64,000 nt of DNA from Streptomyces sp. TG1A-60 (lineage in GTDB: Bacteria > Actinomycetota > Actinomycetes > Streptomycetales > Streptomycetaceae), in the NCBI RefSeq assembly GCF_037201975.1, contig NZ_CP147520.1, positions 1,860,001 through 1,924,000 on the forward strand, in the 5' to 3' direction. Of this stretch, positions 52,782 to 62,878 are shown one piece after another. Each line of letters opens with the position of its first letter. Positions within the stretch are counted from its first letter, which is position 1. Both the position numbers and the translations under genes were made by a program. The notes below the pieces were generated by a model. That model ran no database searches. It saw only the letters and a program-made list of their open reading frames with translations, and had not been told where the DNA came from.

Positions 52782-52808
52782 GACCCGGCCTCACGACGAG
52801 GCCGGGTC
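52782..52808 (-). terminator. Attenuator hairpin between urtA and urtB
   Basis: GACCCGGCCTC (52782-52792) and GAGGCCGGGTC (52798-52808) form a perfect 11-bp stem around ACGAC. It probably lets more binding-protein than permease mRNA accumulate. Confidence 0.7.
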
Positions 52809-52831
52809 TACCGCGAGGGGCCGAGCGGGGC

Positions 52832-54085
52832 TCAGGAGAGGCCGGAGGCCCAGGAGTAGCCCTTCAGGTACGGGTCCGGCTTGATCGGCTTGCCCGAGTT
52901 CCAGACCTCCTCGATGAGGCCGTCCGAGCCGATCTTGCCGATGCGGGCCGTCTTGTAGACGTGCTGAGTGGCGCCGTCGACGGTGACCTTGCCCTCGGGG
53001 GCGTCGAAGGTGACGCCGCCGGAGGCCGCCTTCACCTTCGCCACGTCGAAGGAGCCCGCCTTCTCGACCATCTCCTTCCACAGGTAGACCGAGATGTAGG
53101 CGGCCTCCATCGGGTCGCTGGTCGGCTTGTCCTTGCCGTACGCGGCCTGGTACGCCTTCACGAACTTCTCGTTCGCCGCGCCCGGAGTGGTCTGGTAGTA
53201 GTTCCAGGCCGTCAGCTGGCCCTCCAGGTACTGGGTGCCGATGCTCTTGACCTCCTCCTCCGCGATGGAGACCGACAGCACCGGCAGGCTCTTCGCGGTC
53301 AGCCCCGCGGACTTGTACTCCTTGAAGAAGGCCACGTTGCTGTCGCCGTTGAGGGTGTTGAACACGGCGTCCGCGCCGGCGTCCTTGACCTTGTTGACGA
53401 TGGTGCTGAACTCCGTGGAGCCCAGCGGCGCGTAGTCCTCGCCGACCACCTCCATGCCGTTGGCCTTCGCGTACGCCCGGATCTCCTTGTTGGCGGTACG
53501 CGGGAAGACGTAGTCGCTACCGACCAGGTAGAGCTTCGTCAGGCCCTGCTTCCTGAGGTAGTCCAGCGCGGGAACGATCTGCTGGTTGGTGGTCGCACCG
53601 ATGTAGAAGATGTACGGCGACTGCTCCAGGCCCTCGTACTGCACCGGGTAGAACAGCAGCGACTTGTTCCGCTCGAAGACCGGCTTGACGGCCTTACGGC
53701 TGGCCGAGGTCCAGCAGCCGAACGTGGCCACGACCTTGTCGTCCGTGATCAAGGTCTGCGCCTTCTCGGCGAAGGTCGGCCAGTCGGAGGCGCCGTCCTG
53801 GCTGATCGGCTTCAGCTTCTTGCCCAGTACACCGCCGGCGGCGTTGATCTCCTTGACCGCGAGCAACAGCGCGTTGTGGACCGTCACCTCGCTGATGGCC
53901 ATCGTGCCCGAGAGCGAATTCAGCAGACCGACCTTGACGGTGTCGCCGGAGGTGTCCGCCTTGGCGCCGGAGCCGGACGACGTGTCACTGCCGGTCTTGG
54001 CGCCGCACGCGCTGAGAGCGGCGGATGCGCCGAGGGCGGATACGCCCGTGAGGAGACCGCGTCTGCTGATGCTGAGCCCGGACAT
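52832..54085 (-). CDS. urtA: Urea ABC transporter substrate-binding protein UrtA (Tat lipoprotein)
   Basis: This 417-residue protein has a twin-arginine signal ([10 protein letters not shown]) with lipobox ASAALSAC (Cys ~27), then an Asp/Ser/Gly-rich spacer and a periplasmic binding fold ([58 protein letters not shown]). The YEGLEQSP and CWTSASRK motifs are characteristic of UrtA. It is the first gene of the operon, with GlnR-like half-sites ~180 bp upstream. Confidence 0.95.
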   Translation of the reverse strand: MSGLSISRRGLLTGVSALGASAALSACGAKTGSDTSSGSGAKADTSGDTVKVGLLNSLSGTMAISEVTVHNALLLAVKEINAAGGVLGKKLKPISQDGASDWPTFAEKAQTLITDDKVVATFGCWTSASRKAVKPVFERNKSLLFYPVQYEGLEQSPYIFYIGATTNQQIVPALDYLRKQGLTKLYLVGSDYVFPRTANKEIRAYAKANGMEVVGEDYAPLGSTEFSTIVNKVKDAGADAVFNTLNGDSNVAFFKEYKSAGLTAKSLPVLSVSIAEEEVKSIGTQYLEGQLTAWNYYQTTPGAANEKFVKAYQAAYGKDKPTSDPMEAAYISVYLWKEMVEKAGSFDVAKVKAASGGVTFDAPEGKVTVDGATQHVYKTARIGKIGSDGLIEEVWNSGKPIKPDPYLKGYSWASGLS

Positions 54086-54265
54086 GCAATACCTCCTTGC
54101 CCCGAAGGGCGGTGCGAAGTGAGCGGAAGTCTCTGGGGAAGGAATGGAGGGAGTGGATGAGACGCGCTTCAGAGAGGCGGCGGCGTTGGCGCGCGGGTCC
54201 CCCAGCCGTTCCGGGGTGACCTCCGGGCTGGTCGCTGAAGTGCGTCCACAGCCTGCGGCGGAACT

Positions 54266-54303
54266 GTTTCAACCGTGTTTCCGTGCAATTGAAGAACAGT
54301 TTC
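54266..54303 (-). promoter_or_regulatory. Putative GlnR box upstream of urtA
   Basis: On the urtA strand GAAAC occurs three times at 11-bp register (plus-strand GTTTC at 54266, 54277 and 54299). The missing slot at 54288 holds ATTGA. An 11-bp repeat of GaAAc/gTnAc half-sites is the GlnR pattern; urea uptake is a known GlnR target. The rest of the 417-bp divergent region holds no gene. Confidence 0.5.
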
Positions 54304-54502
54304 CAGCGGAAGTATCTCGGTAGGTCAGAAAGAGAAAAGCCGTAACTGGCGACGCACGGATGGCGGCATCTCAGTGACGGCACTTATTGCTTCCACCGGG
54401 AAGGATCAGATTCTGGGAATCCACTGTCAAGAGTGAGGTGTCGACGGTAGGCTCAAGTCGCCCCCGCCGCGGGGACATTGCGGATGCGACCTGAGGAGTG
54501 CG

Positions 54503-54979
54503 ATGGCGAGGCGGCCCCAGGACCTGCTCCACCTGCTGACACGGGCCGAGCGCCTCTCGGTGCGCCGAGTCCAGTCCGTGCTCGACGAGTTCGACTGCTC
54601 CATCGAGGCGTGGCGGGTACTCGACCTGCTCTCCGACGGCGACGGACACATCATGACGGCCCTCGCCGACCACGCCTTCGTGCCAGCACCGACCCTGACC
54701 AAGCTGATCGACCAACTCGTCGACCAGAACCTGGTCTTCCGCCGCGTCGACCCCGCCGACCGGCGCCGGGTCCTGGTCCAGCTCACACCACGGGGCATGC
54801 AGCGCTGGCAGCGGCTGTCCCGCGCGGTCCGGGCCGACTGGGGCGGCGTGGAGCCCCTGCTCGCGGAGGACGAAGCGGAGCAGCTGAAGACCCTGCTCGA
54901 TCAGCTGGCCGGGGCACTGGAGGGCAACGGCGGAGTCACAACAGCTCGTGCGGAGCGCGCAGTTGGGCGAGCACGTTGA
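54503..54979 (+). CDS. MarR-family transcriptional regulator
   Basis: This 158-residue winged-helix protein reads LLHLLTRAERLSVRRVQSVLDEFDCSIEAWRVLDLLSDGDGHIMTALADHAFVPAPTLTKLIDQLVDQNLVFRRVDPADRRRVLVQLTPRG, a standard MarR core with the DPxDRRRVLV wing. It diverges from urtA and probably regulates the urt operon and/or itself. Its 3' end overlaps the convergent AmiC-like gene by 44 bp. Confidence 0.92.
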   Translation: MARRPQDLLHLLTRAERLSVRRVQSVLDEFDCSIEAWRVLDLLSDGDGHIMTALADHAFVPAPTLTKLIDQLVDQNLVFRRVDPADRRRVLVQLTPRGMQRWQRLSRAVRADWGGVEPLLAEDEAEQLKTLLDQLAGALEGNGGVTTARAERAVGRAR

Positions 54980-56063
54980 AGTCGAGACCGTCCGCCTGCG
55001 CCAGGTAGATGCGCTGGCGCACATGCCGTCCGTCCAGGCTCAGCAAGCCGCGTGGACCTTCGTAGGCGACGTTCTCGGCGGCCGCTCCGATGGCGGAAAC
55101 GTCCAGGGTGCGGGCCCGTTCGATGAGCGCCGCGAGCAGCAGCACGCCCTCGTAGCAGGACTCGCCGAGGCTGCCGGGCGCCGGTGCGTCCATCCCGAAG
55201 CGGCCGGCGTACCGGCCGTGGAAGTCCATCGTGTTCTGGTCGGCCAGTGACGCGAAGAACCCGGCCGTGCTGTAGAGATCGGTGGTTGCCTCGGGGCCGC
55301 TTGCCAGCAGCATGCTCTCGTCCATGAGCGTGCTCAGCCGCAGGCAGCGCTGATCGAGGCCGGCAGCGGCGAAGGCCCGGTTGAAGCGAACCGCGTCGCT
55401 GCCCACAAGGAGCATGAGCACGCCGTCCGCGTCCGCCCGCTCAATGCGCCGCAGCACGTCGGTGAAATCGTCGATACCCAGCGGGAGGTACGCCTCACCG
55501 GAGACCCGGCCCCGGCCCTCGCGCGCGTAGCGGCGCGCGGCCCGGGCGGTGCGCCGGGGCCAGACGTAGTTGTTGCCGACGACGAACCAGCGGCGCACAC
55601 CCCGCGCCTCAGCGAGCAGCTGCATCGCAGGCAGCAGCTGCCAGGCGGGGGTCTCGCTGGTCATGAAGACGCCCTCGGTGCGCTCGCCGCCCTCGTACAG
55701 GGCCGTGTAGACGTACGGCACCCGGTGCGCGATCCGCGGCGCCACCGCCTGCCGCACCGAGGAGATGTGCCAGCCGGTGACACCCTGCACCGCACCCGCC
55801 GCCACCAGGGCCTCGACCACGTCCGCGACCCGCTGGGGCTCCGCGCCGCCGTCGACCTCAAGCAGCCGCAGTTCCTTGCCGAGGACACCGCCCGCCTTGT
55901 TGATCTCCTCGGTAGCCAGCCGCGCGCATGCCTCACAGGCGGGGCCGAAGATTCCGGCAGGACCCTGCATCGGATACACAAACGCGACATTCAGGGTTGA
56001 CTCGTCGGCCGTGAACCACTCGGAGGCGTGGAGGCGGAGCGGCGGCCGGTGCATGGGCCCCAT
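54936..56063 (-). CDS. UrtA/AmiC-like ligand-binding protein without signal peptide
   Basis: This 375-residue type-I periplasmic-binding fold reads NVAFVYPMQGPAGIFGPACEACARLATEEINKAGGVLGKELRLLEVDGG...VQGVTGWHISSVRQAVAPRI...VGNNYVWPRRTARAARRYA. It resembles AmiC and UrtA but has no signal peptide or lipobox, so it probably acts inside the cell as an amide/urea sensor. It lies tail-to-tail with the MarR gene, overlapping its end. The start is ATG 56063 or the nearby ATG 56054. Confidence 0.8.
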   Translation of the reverse strand: MGPMHRPPLRLHASEWFTADESTLNVAFVYPMQGPAGIFGPACEACARLATEEINKAGGVLGKELRLLEVDGGAEPQRVADVVEALVAAGAVQGVTGWHISSVRQAVAPRIAHRVPYVYTALYEGGERTEGVFMTSETPAWQLLPAMQLLAEARGVRRWFVVGNNYVWPRRTARAARRYAREGRGRVSGEAYLPLGIDDFTDVLRRIERADADGVLMLLVGSDAVRFNRAFAAAGLDQRCLRLSTLMDESMLLASGPEATTDLYSTAGFFASLADQNTMDFHGRYAGRFGMDAPAPGSLGESCYEGVLLLAALIERARTLDVSAIGAAAENVAYEGPRGLLSLDGRHVRQRIYLAQADGLDFNVLAQLRAPHELL

Positions 56064-56586
56064 GATTGCCGCACCGCCCTCAGGGCCCAAGCGGTGGCCC
56101 GGATCGAGACCGATTCGTAGACATGGGGCACGACTCGCTGTCTCGGCAGCCGGATCAGGTCTGCGCTGCCCGGTTCTCCGTGGCGGCCAGTACCAGGATC
56201 TGGTCGGTGTCCCAGGTCTTGGCTGCGGTCTGTTGGTGAAGGTAGGGCTCGAACGGTCCTCGTAGAGGTCGGGATAGTGCGACCGGAGCAGGTGGCAAGA
56301 GACGAGCAGGTAGGAAAGCAGCCAGTCGCCGGCTTGTCCCACCTCAAGCACATCGGGCAGGCCCTGGGAAATCAGTCGGCGAGCAGGCTGCAGCCCCGGG
56401 GGCGGTGAGGTGGGCGAAGAGTGCGCGGAGCGGGGTGCCGGGTGGGGAGGACTCGGGCGTCTTGGAGGTCGTCGTCAGTCCGTTTCCGGACCGGCACCCT
56501 CTGCTGGGGCGGGACGTCCGCTTTTCGTGTGCTCGGCACGCCCATGCCGCCCTTCCCCTGGTCCAGCCGGAGCACCACCGACGATG
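56064..56586. other. Gap with possible degraded frame
   Basis: A minus-strand stretch around 56250-56380 reads GLPDVLEVGQAGDWLLSYLLVSCHLLRSHYPDLYED with protein-like composition, then decays with a likely frame change. No start or family was recognised. The remainder has no supported gene. Confidence 0.35.
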
Positions 56587-58743
56587 TCACCGTCGGCTCC
56601 GGACAAAACGCACCGGTTCCGCGAGCACGGCGGTAGCGGACTCCGTGTCGGCCAGCCGGGCCGACAGGGTGGCCTCGGCCAGGCGTGGAGGAAGGGCCTC
56701 GCCGAACTTCAGGCCGCGCAGGGCGCGTTCGTCGACGTCCGGCAGACACAACCGGTCCGTCACGTCCCGCGTCGCGTCGCTCCAGGTGCGCGCGGTAATG
56801 TCCTCCCGCAGTCGGATCCAGCGGTCGTTGATGTGCTGCCCCGGCACGGCGACCGTGCCGAGGGTCGCGGCAAGTGTGGCGTTCGTGCGGTGGCCCGCCC
56901 AGGTCCACCAGCGCAGGTGGCCGCCCGTGTCCTGAATGATCAGGGTGCCTCCGGGGTGCACTCGCTCCAGGTAGTCCTCGCGGGCCTGGCGCAGGGCGGC
57001 AGCCGCCCGCCCCGTCATCCTCACGGGCGGGTCCTCGCCCAGTAGTACCCGGCGTTCGGCGCGCGTCAGCTCATGGGAACCCGCCGGGCCGAACCCGGCG
57101 CTGCTCCACTTGGCCTTTCCTCCGCCGTCGACGGGCTCGACGAAGCAGCGCCTGCGCCGCCAGTCGATGTACGTGACCTGCCAACTCCGACCGCCCAGCA
57201 GCAGCCGGCGCGGACCGTCGATCCGTTCGGTGAGGAGGCTGGGGTCGGTGCGGCCGATCTCCGCGCGTCCTTGCAGGACGGTGAACTGCGGGGGCGCGGT
57301 GAACACGGCGGTGAGGTTCATGAAGTGACGGTGGCCGAAGCGCCGTTCCGCCTCCGGGCCGATGAACAGCATTCCGTCGTCCCGGTCCAGGTAGCCCTGG
57401 TCTACGAGGTGGCGCACGATCGGCTCGGCCGATGTGCCGAAGGGGCCGAGTCCGTTCCACCATTCCTGCCAGAGGTGTTCACCGACGCGGTTCTCCTGCA
57501 GGCACAGGGCGAGGAGTTGCTGGGCGACGATGTGCCGGGGCTCCGGCGGGGCCACGACCGGTTCCACCCAGCCCTGCGACCATGTGAGCAGCAGTCCGGC
57601 CGCGCCCAGCAGACCGTCCTCGTCCAGGGCGAGGAACAGGCAGTTGCGTGCGGCACCCTCGCGGCGTCCCGAGCGGCCCAGGCGCTGCAGGAAGGAGGCG
57701 ACCGAGGCGGGGGCGTCGATCTGGATGACGCGGTCCAGGTCCCCGACGTCGATGCCGAGTTCCAGGGTGCTGGTGGAGATGATCACGCAGTCTCGGGCCT
57801 CGGCGAAGGCTGCCTCGGCACGTCGGCGCTCGTCGAGGGAGAGCGAGGCGTGCGACAGGAAGGTGGTGACGCCCTTCGCCCGGAGCTTCTCGCCGAGTTC
57901 CTCCACGTACCGCCGCGACTCGCAGAAGACGAGGCGTTTCTCTCCGCGGTGCAGCGCGGCGATGACGGTGGCCGCGTTGTCGAGCGAGCCGACGTGGTCG
58001 AGCTGGATGTCTCCCGGCGGTACGGCGGCCGGGGCGCCGGCTGCCGCGGGCGAAACCCCGGCACCGGTCGTCGCCGAAAACCCTGTGCGGTCAGGGGCGA
58101 TCACCTGCCCCGGTCGCTTGCCCGCCCCCGAGCCCTGCAGCCAGGTGAGCAGCGCCTCCGGGTTGCCGACGGTGGCCGAGAGGCCGACGCGCTGCACCGG
58201 TCGGCCCGCGACCCGTTGGAGTCGTTCGAGTACGGCGAGGAGGTGCCATCCCCGGTCGTCGCCGGCGAAGGCGTGCACCTCGTCCACCACGACGGCCCGC
58301 AGCCCGGAGAAGAACGACGCGTGGTCGACGTTGGCGCTCACCAGCATCGCTTCCAGCGATTCCGGCGTGGTGAGCAGGACGTCGGGCCGCGCGGCGAGAA
58401 TGCGTTTGCGGGCGCCGGCCGTGGTGTCGCCGTGCCACAGGGCCGCGGTGCGGCCGAGCCAGGAGGTGTAGGTCTCCAGCCGTGGCAGCAGGTTGTTGAG
58501 CAGGGCCTTCAGCGGGCAGGCGTAGAGGACGGAGGTGCCGCTCCAGCGCTCCCCCGCCATCCGGGTCAGCAGCGGGAAGACGGCCGCCTCCGTCTTGCCG
58601 CCCGCGGTGGGAGCGAGCAGGACGGCGTCGTCCCCGCAGACCAGGGGGGTGACGGCGGCCTCCTGGAGTGGGCGCAGGCTCCGCCAGCCCAGGGTGTTGA
58701 CGATGTGGTGGATGAGCGCCGGGTCCAGGTCCCCGCCGCTCAC
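56587..58743 (-). CDS. brxHI: BREX-type DEAD/DEAH helicase BrxHI
   Basis: This 718-residue superfamily-2 helicase has Q-motif LRPLQEAAV, Walker A LAPTAGGKTEA, DEVHAFAGD (DEVH box), LSATVGN, STLELGIDVGDLDRVIQID and RLGRSGRREG. A C-terminal domain with DWRRRRCFVEPVDGGGKAKWSS follows. In type 2 BREX the accessory helicase follows brxD, as here. The GTG at 58743 overlaps the brxD stop (GTGA). It probably unwinds or remodels invading DNA; its exact role in BREX is unresolved. Confidence 0.9.
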   Translation of the reverse strand: MSGGDLDPALIHHIVNTLGWRSLRPLQEAAVTPLVCGDDAVLLAPTAGGKTEAAVFPLLTRMAGERWSGTSVLYACPLKALLNNLLPRLETYTSWLGRTAALWHGDTTAGARKRILAARPDVLLTTPESLEAMLVSANVDHASFFSGLRAVVVDEVHAFAGDDRGWHLLAVLERLQRVAGRPVQRVGLSATVGNPEALLTWLQGSGAGKRPGQVIAPDRTGFSATTGAGVSPAAAGAPAAVPPGDIQLDHVGSLDNAATVIAALHRGEKRLVFCESRRYVEELGEKLRAKGVTTFLSHASLSLDERRRAEAAFAEARDCVIISTSTLELGIDVGDLDRVIQIDAPASVASFLQRLGRSGRREGAARNCLFLALDEDGLLGAAGLLLTWSQGWVEPVVAPPEPRHIVAQQLLALCLQENRVGEHLWQEWWNGLGPFGTSAEPIVRHLVDQGYLDRDDGMLFIGPEAERRFGHRHFMNLTAVFTAPPQFTVLQGRAEIGRTDPSLLTERIDGPRRLLLGGRSWQVTYIDWRRRRCFVEPVDGGGKAKWSSAGFGPAGSHELTRAERRVLLGEDPPVRMTGRAAAALRQAREDYLERVHPGGTLIIQDTGGHLRWWTWAGHRTNATLAATLGTVAVPGQHINDRWIRLREDITARTWSDATRDVTDRLCLPDVDERALRGLKFGEALPPRLAEATLSARLADTESATAVLAEPVRFVRSRR

Positions 58744-60080
58744 GGCAGCTCCAGTTCCACGGCGCCGGCGTCCGCGTCCCCGGACGCGGCCGCGTTGCGC
58801 TCGGTCTCGGTGAGTTCGGACGAGGTGATGGTGAGCGCGTAGTGCGTGCGCGGGTCGAAGTCCTCGAACTCGTCGACGCGGTCGAGGATGTCGGCGACCA
58901 GCTTGCGCAGGAACACGCGGGGCGCGATGCCGACCTTGCCGCCGAGTCCGCCGGTGACGGCCCTGGCCAGCTCTGCCAGGTACGCGTCGTCGACCCGCGC
59001 GGCCACCCGCTCGGGATGGCGGGCGGTCTGGGCGTACAAGCCGCGTACGGTACGGCCGAGTTCGCCGAGCTGCGTCAGGTCGAATCCCGGCAGTCGGAGC
59101 TGGACGGCGCGCGGGGAGTCGAAGCGCGGGTCGGTCGTGAAGTCGGTGGCCAGCCGTTGCGCGAGCGGAGGCAGCCGCTGCGCTCCCTGCTGTCCGTCGT
59201 AGAACGCAGAAGTCCCGGTGATGACGAGGAAGAGCCCCGGGAACCGGCCGGCGTCGATCTCGTCCAGGAGTTGCCTCAGCGCGTTGAGGCCTTTCTCCCG
59301 GACGTCGCCGCGGACGCGTTGCAGGGTCTCGATCTCGTCGAGGACGAGGAGGAGGCCGGGGTGGCCGCAGTCGCGCAGCACGGTGAGCAGCCCTTGCAGG
59401 AAGCCGAGGGCCGCGAAGTGGTCGAGGTCGCCACGGACGCCGGCGCTGCGGCGGGCGGAGGCCGCGACCGACTTCTGGCCGCCGAGCCAGGCGATGAGTG
59501 CTTCCGCCGTGGCGCCGTCTCGGGCGGCCACGGCCCGGCGGTAGCCGCGCAGTGCGGCGGCGAAGGCGGGGGTGGTCCTGGCGACGTCGGCGAGTCTGCG
59601 TTCCATGAGCTCGTCGACGGCCGCCGCGAGCGCCACCTCGTCCTCCTCGTCCGTCTCCCCGGCGTCGAGGACTTCCTCCTCCAGTGTGTAGAACCACGAG
59701 TCGACGACCGCGCGCAGTGCGCTGGGCTGGTGGGTGGCGGTCGTCAGGCGCTCGGTGAGTCTGCGGTAGACCGTTTCCAGCCGGTGGAGCGGAGTCTCGG
59801 TCTCGGAGATCTGGACCTCGGCCGTGGCGAGTCCGGCTCGCTTGGCGCGCTCGGCGAGCCACCGCGCGAAGAACGTCTTCCCGGAGCCGTACTCGCCGCG
59901 AATGGCGTGGAACGCCGCTCCGCCTCGTGCCGCCCCGGCCAGGTCGTCGTCGAGCGCGGCCTCGAACCGGCCCAGGCCGACGGCGAGCAGGTCCAGCCCG
60001 GCCTGCGGTACGGTGCCGCGCCGCAGCGCGTCCACGACCTCTCGCAGGCGTACGGGACTGGCGGGTGCCGCCGCGTTCAC
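58740..60080 (-). CDS. brxD: BREX system ATP-binding protein BrxD
   Basis: This 446-residue ORC/AAA-like ATPase begins with a short HTH-like region, then AIRGEYGSGKTFFARWLAERA (Walker A), GLLLVLDEIETLQRVRGDVREKGLNALRQLLDEI (Walker B) and ITGTSAFYDGQQGAQRL (sensor region). It ends in a winged-helix-like domain. BrxD is specific to some BREX types, including type 2. The GTG at 60080 overlaps the pglZ stop. Confidence 0.9.
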   Translation of the reverse strand: MNAAAPASPVRLREVVDALRRGTVPQAGLDLLAVGLGRFEAALDDDLAGAARGGAAFHAIRGEYGSGKTFFARWLAERAKRAGLATAEVQISETETPLHRLETVYRRLTERLTTATHQPSALRAVVDSWFYTLEEEVLDAGETDEEDEVALAAAVDELMERRLADVARTTPAFAAALRGYRRAVAARDGATAEALIAWLGGQKSVAASARRSAGVRGDLDHFAALGFLQGLLTVLRDCGHPGLLLVLDEIETLQRVRGDVREKGLNALRQLLDEIDAGRFPGLFLVITGTSAFYDGQQGAQRLPPLAQRLATDFTTDPRFDSPRAVQLRLPGFDLTQLGELGRTVRGLYAQTARHPERVAARVDDAYLAELARAVTGGLGGKVGIAPRVFLRKLVADILDRVDEFEDFDPRTHYALTITSSELTETERNAAASGDADAGAVELELP

Positions 60081-62878
60081 GGCGTGTCCTTCCTCGGCGG
60101 CCCGGCCTTGGCGTCGGCGGCCAGGAACTGGTCGCGCAGCAGGGCGATGTCGAGCTTGACCGCGTGACCGGCGTCGACGAAGCCGAGCACCGGGTATCCC
60201 TCGACGTTGAGCAGACGCTGCACGGTGGCGACGAAGCCCTCGATGTTGCGTCGCACCCGGCCGGTCGCGGAGATGGCGGCGGCCAGGGCTGCCGGGGACA
60301 TGGTGCCCCCGGCGGCGGCGAGGGCGTCGATGACGGCGGCGACGACCTTGCCTTCGGGGGCCTTGCGGACGTACTCCTTCTGCGCCTCGTACACCTCGCT
60401 CGCCACCACGCTCCCCCCGAGGGTCGCGGGAGCGGAGGCCGCCCCGGGCAGTGCTTCCGGCATCACGACGTCGTCGGCGCCGAACAGTTCCTCGTCCTGT
60501 CGGCGCGTGGGTTTCGCCGGCCTCCGCGCGGGTTGCGCGGCGCTTGCGGGGCGGGGTTCGGGCACCTCGACGGGTGCCGTGGTGGCGGGCGTCCACCAGG
60601 AGGGCGTGGCCTGTTCGCGGGGCAGCGGTTCCCAGTCGCGTGGAGCGAGTTGCATCGTGGGGAGGAGTACGAGGACGGGGACGGTCGTCTCGGCGAGGGA
60701 GGCTCCGCCGTGGTATCCGGCCCGGCGTGCGGCGTACCGGATGTCCTCGTGCCAGGCGGCGGTGATGGTGCCGTCTCCTTCGAGGACGCGGGGTCCGCTC
60801 AGCACGACCTCGCCGTCGCCGGCCTCGGTGTCCGGCCGCCAGCGTGCCGACCCGCCGCCGTCCGCGGCGGGGGTCAGCCGGCCCCGGCCGCGGTCGATGA
60901 CATGTCCGTGGTCGGCGACGAGGACGACGGGACGTGCGTAGCTGCGGGCGGCGGCCAGCAGCTCCCGCAGGTAGGTGATGTCGCCGAGGGACCACACGGT
61001 GCGCTGCCCCTGCTGGCCGGAGTCGAGCGCGTCGTCGATGGTGTTGAGGACGACGCCGACGACCGCGTCGGAGGCGAGTGCGGAGGTGAGTTCCGGGGCG
61101 AGGAAGTGGCCCGCGTCTCCCCCTATCGACGCCTTGTGGAAGAGGACCGCGTCCTTGCGCCGCTTCGTCCAGCAGGACGCGAACCCGGAGACCTCGGTGG
61201 ACTGGCCTCCCTGGGTGGCCGCGCCACTGAGCAGGGAGGCCCGGCTCGTGCGGGTGATCGAGGGCAGCATGGAGACGGCGGCGAGACGGGTGCGCCGTGT
61301 GCCCTCGTCGGGCCGGGGGACGATCTCCTGCCAGCCTTCGCGCTCGGCCTCCTCGCCCAGTTGTGCGGCGACGGCACTGCTCATTCCGTCGAGCACGATC
61401 ACCAGGGGCGATCCGGCCGCCGCCAGGGGGCGGACGACGGCGTCGAGGACGTTCTCCACGACGAGGCAGCCGCCCGGTTGCTGGGCGGTGGCGTTCGGGG
61501 TCCAGCCGGCCAGGTGCCGGGCGAACTGCTCGTCCAGCCGTTCGCGCTGGGCGCGGCCGTCCTCGTAGAGGTCGCGCAGGCTCCGCGCGACGGCCGGGTC
61601 GCCGCCGGGGTCGCCGGCCCAGAGCACGGACAGCGCCCGGTCGGCCCAGCCCCAGTCGGCGACATGCTCGCGTACGCCCGTGGCGACGGACGTCACGGCC
61701 GGTGTTCCCCGGCGCAGCCAGCGGGCGAGGCGCACGGCCATCTCGGCGACGCGCACCCGGTCGGGGAAGAGGCCCGCCAGCGCGTGCCCGGACAGCTCGG
61801 CCAGCGCGGCCTCCCCTTCGGCGGGCGACCTGTGCGCGCCGTCGACGACGGCGGCGAGCTCGGCGGCGAAGCTGGAGACGAGGAAGCGGCTGCCGGTGAG
61901 GCCCGCGGCGAGTCCCGCGTCCCGGGCCAGTTCGTCGGCGCGCTGCAGTACGGCGAACACCTTCTGCCGGGCGTCGACCGACTGCGCGGCCTCGGCGATC
62001 CAGCGCAGCAGGGTGCCCTCCACCGCGTCGGTGAAGGCGCCGATCTCGCCCCGGCGCGGACCGGCCTTGCCGAAGAGGCCTCCGACGGCCAGGGCCACGT
62101 CGGGGTCGGCGGCGGGGTCGCGCAGCGCGGCGCCGAGCAGGCCGAGCGCCATCGCGTCGTGTCCTCGCCCGGTCTCGGCGAGGGTGAGCAGGACGGGGAC
62201 GGCGGGTCCGGCGACCTCGCCGAGCCATTTCTTCAGTTCCCCGCGTTCGGTGTCGGGGAGTTCGGCGAAACGGCGGGGCCCGGCGGGGGTGCGTGACCAG
62301 GCGAGCAGGACGTCCGCGTCGACGGCGGCCTCCGCCGTGGCGTGGGGCGAGATGTCCGGGTGGTCGAGGCCGAGGCGTTCGACGGCCAGGGCGCGCAGGG
62401 CGGCGTCCCGGGTGAGGACGCCCGCGGCGCGCGGCCATCCCCGTCCGGCGGGTTCGGCGTCGACGAGGGCCTGGAGCAGCCAGTCCTCCCGGTACATCCG
62501 CACGTCGAGCCCGGTGGCCCCGAACCGCTGCGCCACGATCTCGGCCCTCTCGACGGTGAGGGTGCGCCGGTGCACCGCGTGCCCGCGCAGGTCCCAGCCG
62601 AGCTGGTCGTCGTCGACACCGGTGGTGACGACCAGCAGGTCGCCGGGCGCGGCCTCGGCGCGGTGGCTGTGCCAGGCGGTGAGGATGCCGAGGACGGAGG
62701 ACTCGTCGCGGACGGTGACGCGTCGGGTCTGCTCGCCGACCTCGGCGGTGAAGGTGGTGGCCGAGCCCGCCGCGTACTGTCCGTGGATCAGCATGAGGCT
62801 GTGCTCGGCCAGCTTCCTGGCGTGCCGGTCGAGGAGCGCCTCGACGGAGCGCCGTCCCACCTGGGGCAGGAGCGCCAT
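60077..62878 (-). CDS. pglZ: BREX-2 phosphatase-fold protein PglZ
   Basis: This 933-residue protein contains a PglZ domain of the alkaline-phosphatase superfamily: LVIVLDGMSSAVAAQL (metal Asp), SMLPSITRTSRASLLSG and VVLVADHGHVIDRG. The N-terminal half is helical, with SLMLIHGQYAAGSATTFTAEVG at the start, and the C-terminal ~120 residues form a separate helical domain after a Pro-rich linker. PglZ is the marker of BREX. The ATG at 62878 overlaps the pglY stop by one base. Known Streptomyces Pgl systems need PglZ for phage resistance. Confidence 0.93.
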   Translation of the reverse strand: MALLPQVGRRSVEALLDRHARKLAEHSLMLIHGQYAAGSATTFTAEVGEQTRRVTVRDESSVLGILTAWHSHRAEAAPGDLLVVTTGVDDDQLGWDLRGHAVHRRTLTVERAEIVAQRFGATGLDVRMYREDWLLQALVDAEPAGRGWPRAAGVLTRDAALRALAVERLGLDHPDISPHATAEAAVDADVLLAWSRTPAGPRRFAELPDTERGELKKWLGEVAGPAVPVLLTLAETGRGHDAMALGLLGAALRDPAADPDVALAVGGLFGKAGPRRGEIGAFTDAVEGTLLRWIAEAAQSVDARQKVFAVLQRADELARDAGLAAGLTGSRFLVSSFAAELAAVVDGAHRSPAEGEAALAELSGHALAGLFPDRVRVAEMAVRLARWLRRGTPAVTSVATGVREHVADWGWADRALSVLWAGDPGGDPAVARSLRDLYEDGRAQRERLDEQFARHLAGWTPNATAQQPGGCLVVENVLDAVVRPLAAAGSPLVIVLDGMSSAVAAQLGEEAEREGWQEIVPRPDEGTRRTRLAAVSMLPSITRTSRASLLSGAATQGGQSTEVSGFASCWTKRRKDAVLFHKASIGGDAGHFLAPELTSALASDAVVGVVLNTIDDALDSGQQGQRTVWSLGDITYLRELLAAARSYARPVVLVADHGHVIDRGRGRLTPAADGGGSARWRPDTEAGDGEVVLSGPRVLEGDGTITAAWHEDIRYAARRAGYHGGASLAETTVPVLVLLPTMQLAPRDWEPLPREQATPSWWTPATTAPVEVPEPRPASAAQPARRPAKPTRRQDEELFGADDVVMPEALPGAASAPATLGGSVVASEVYEAQKEYVRKAPEGKVVAAVIDALAAAGGTMSPAALAAAISATGRVRRNIEGFVATVQRLLNVEGYPVLGFVDAGHAVKLDIALLRDQFLAADAKAGPPRKDTP

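Noticed and set aside
56405..57045. Plus-strand frames at the end of the BREX helicase
   Set aside because: Antisense shadows of the helicase C-terminus without a start signal.
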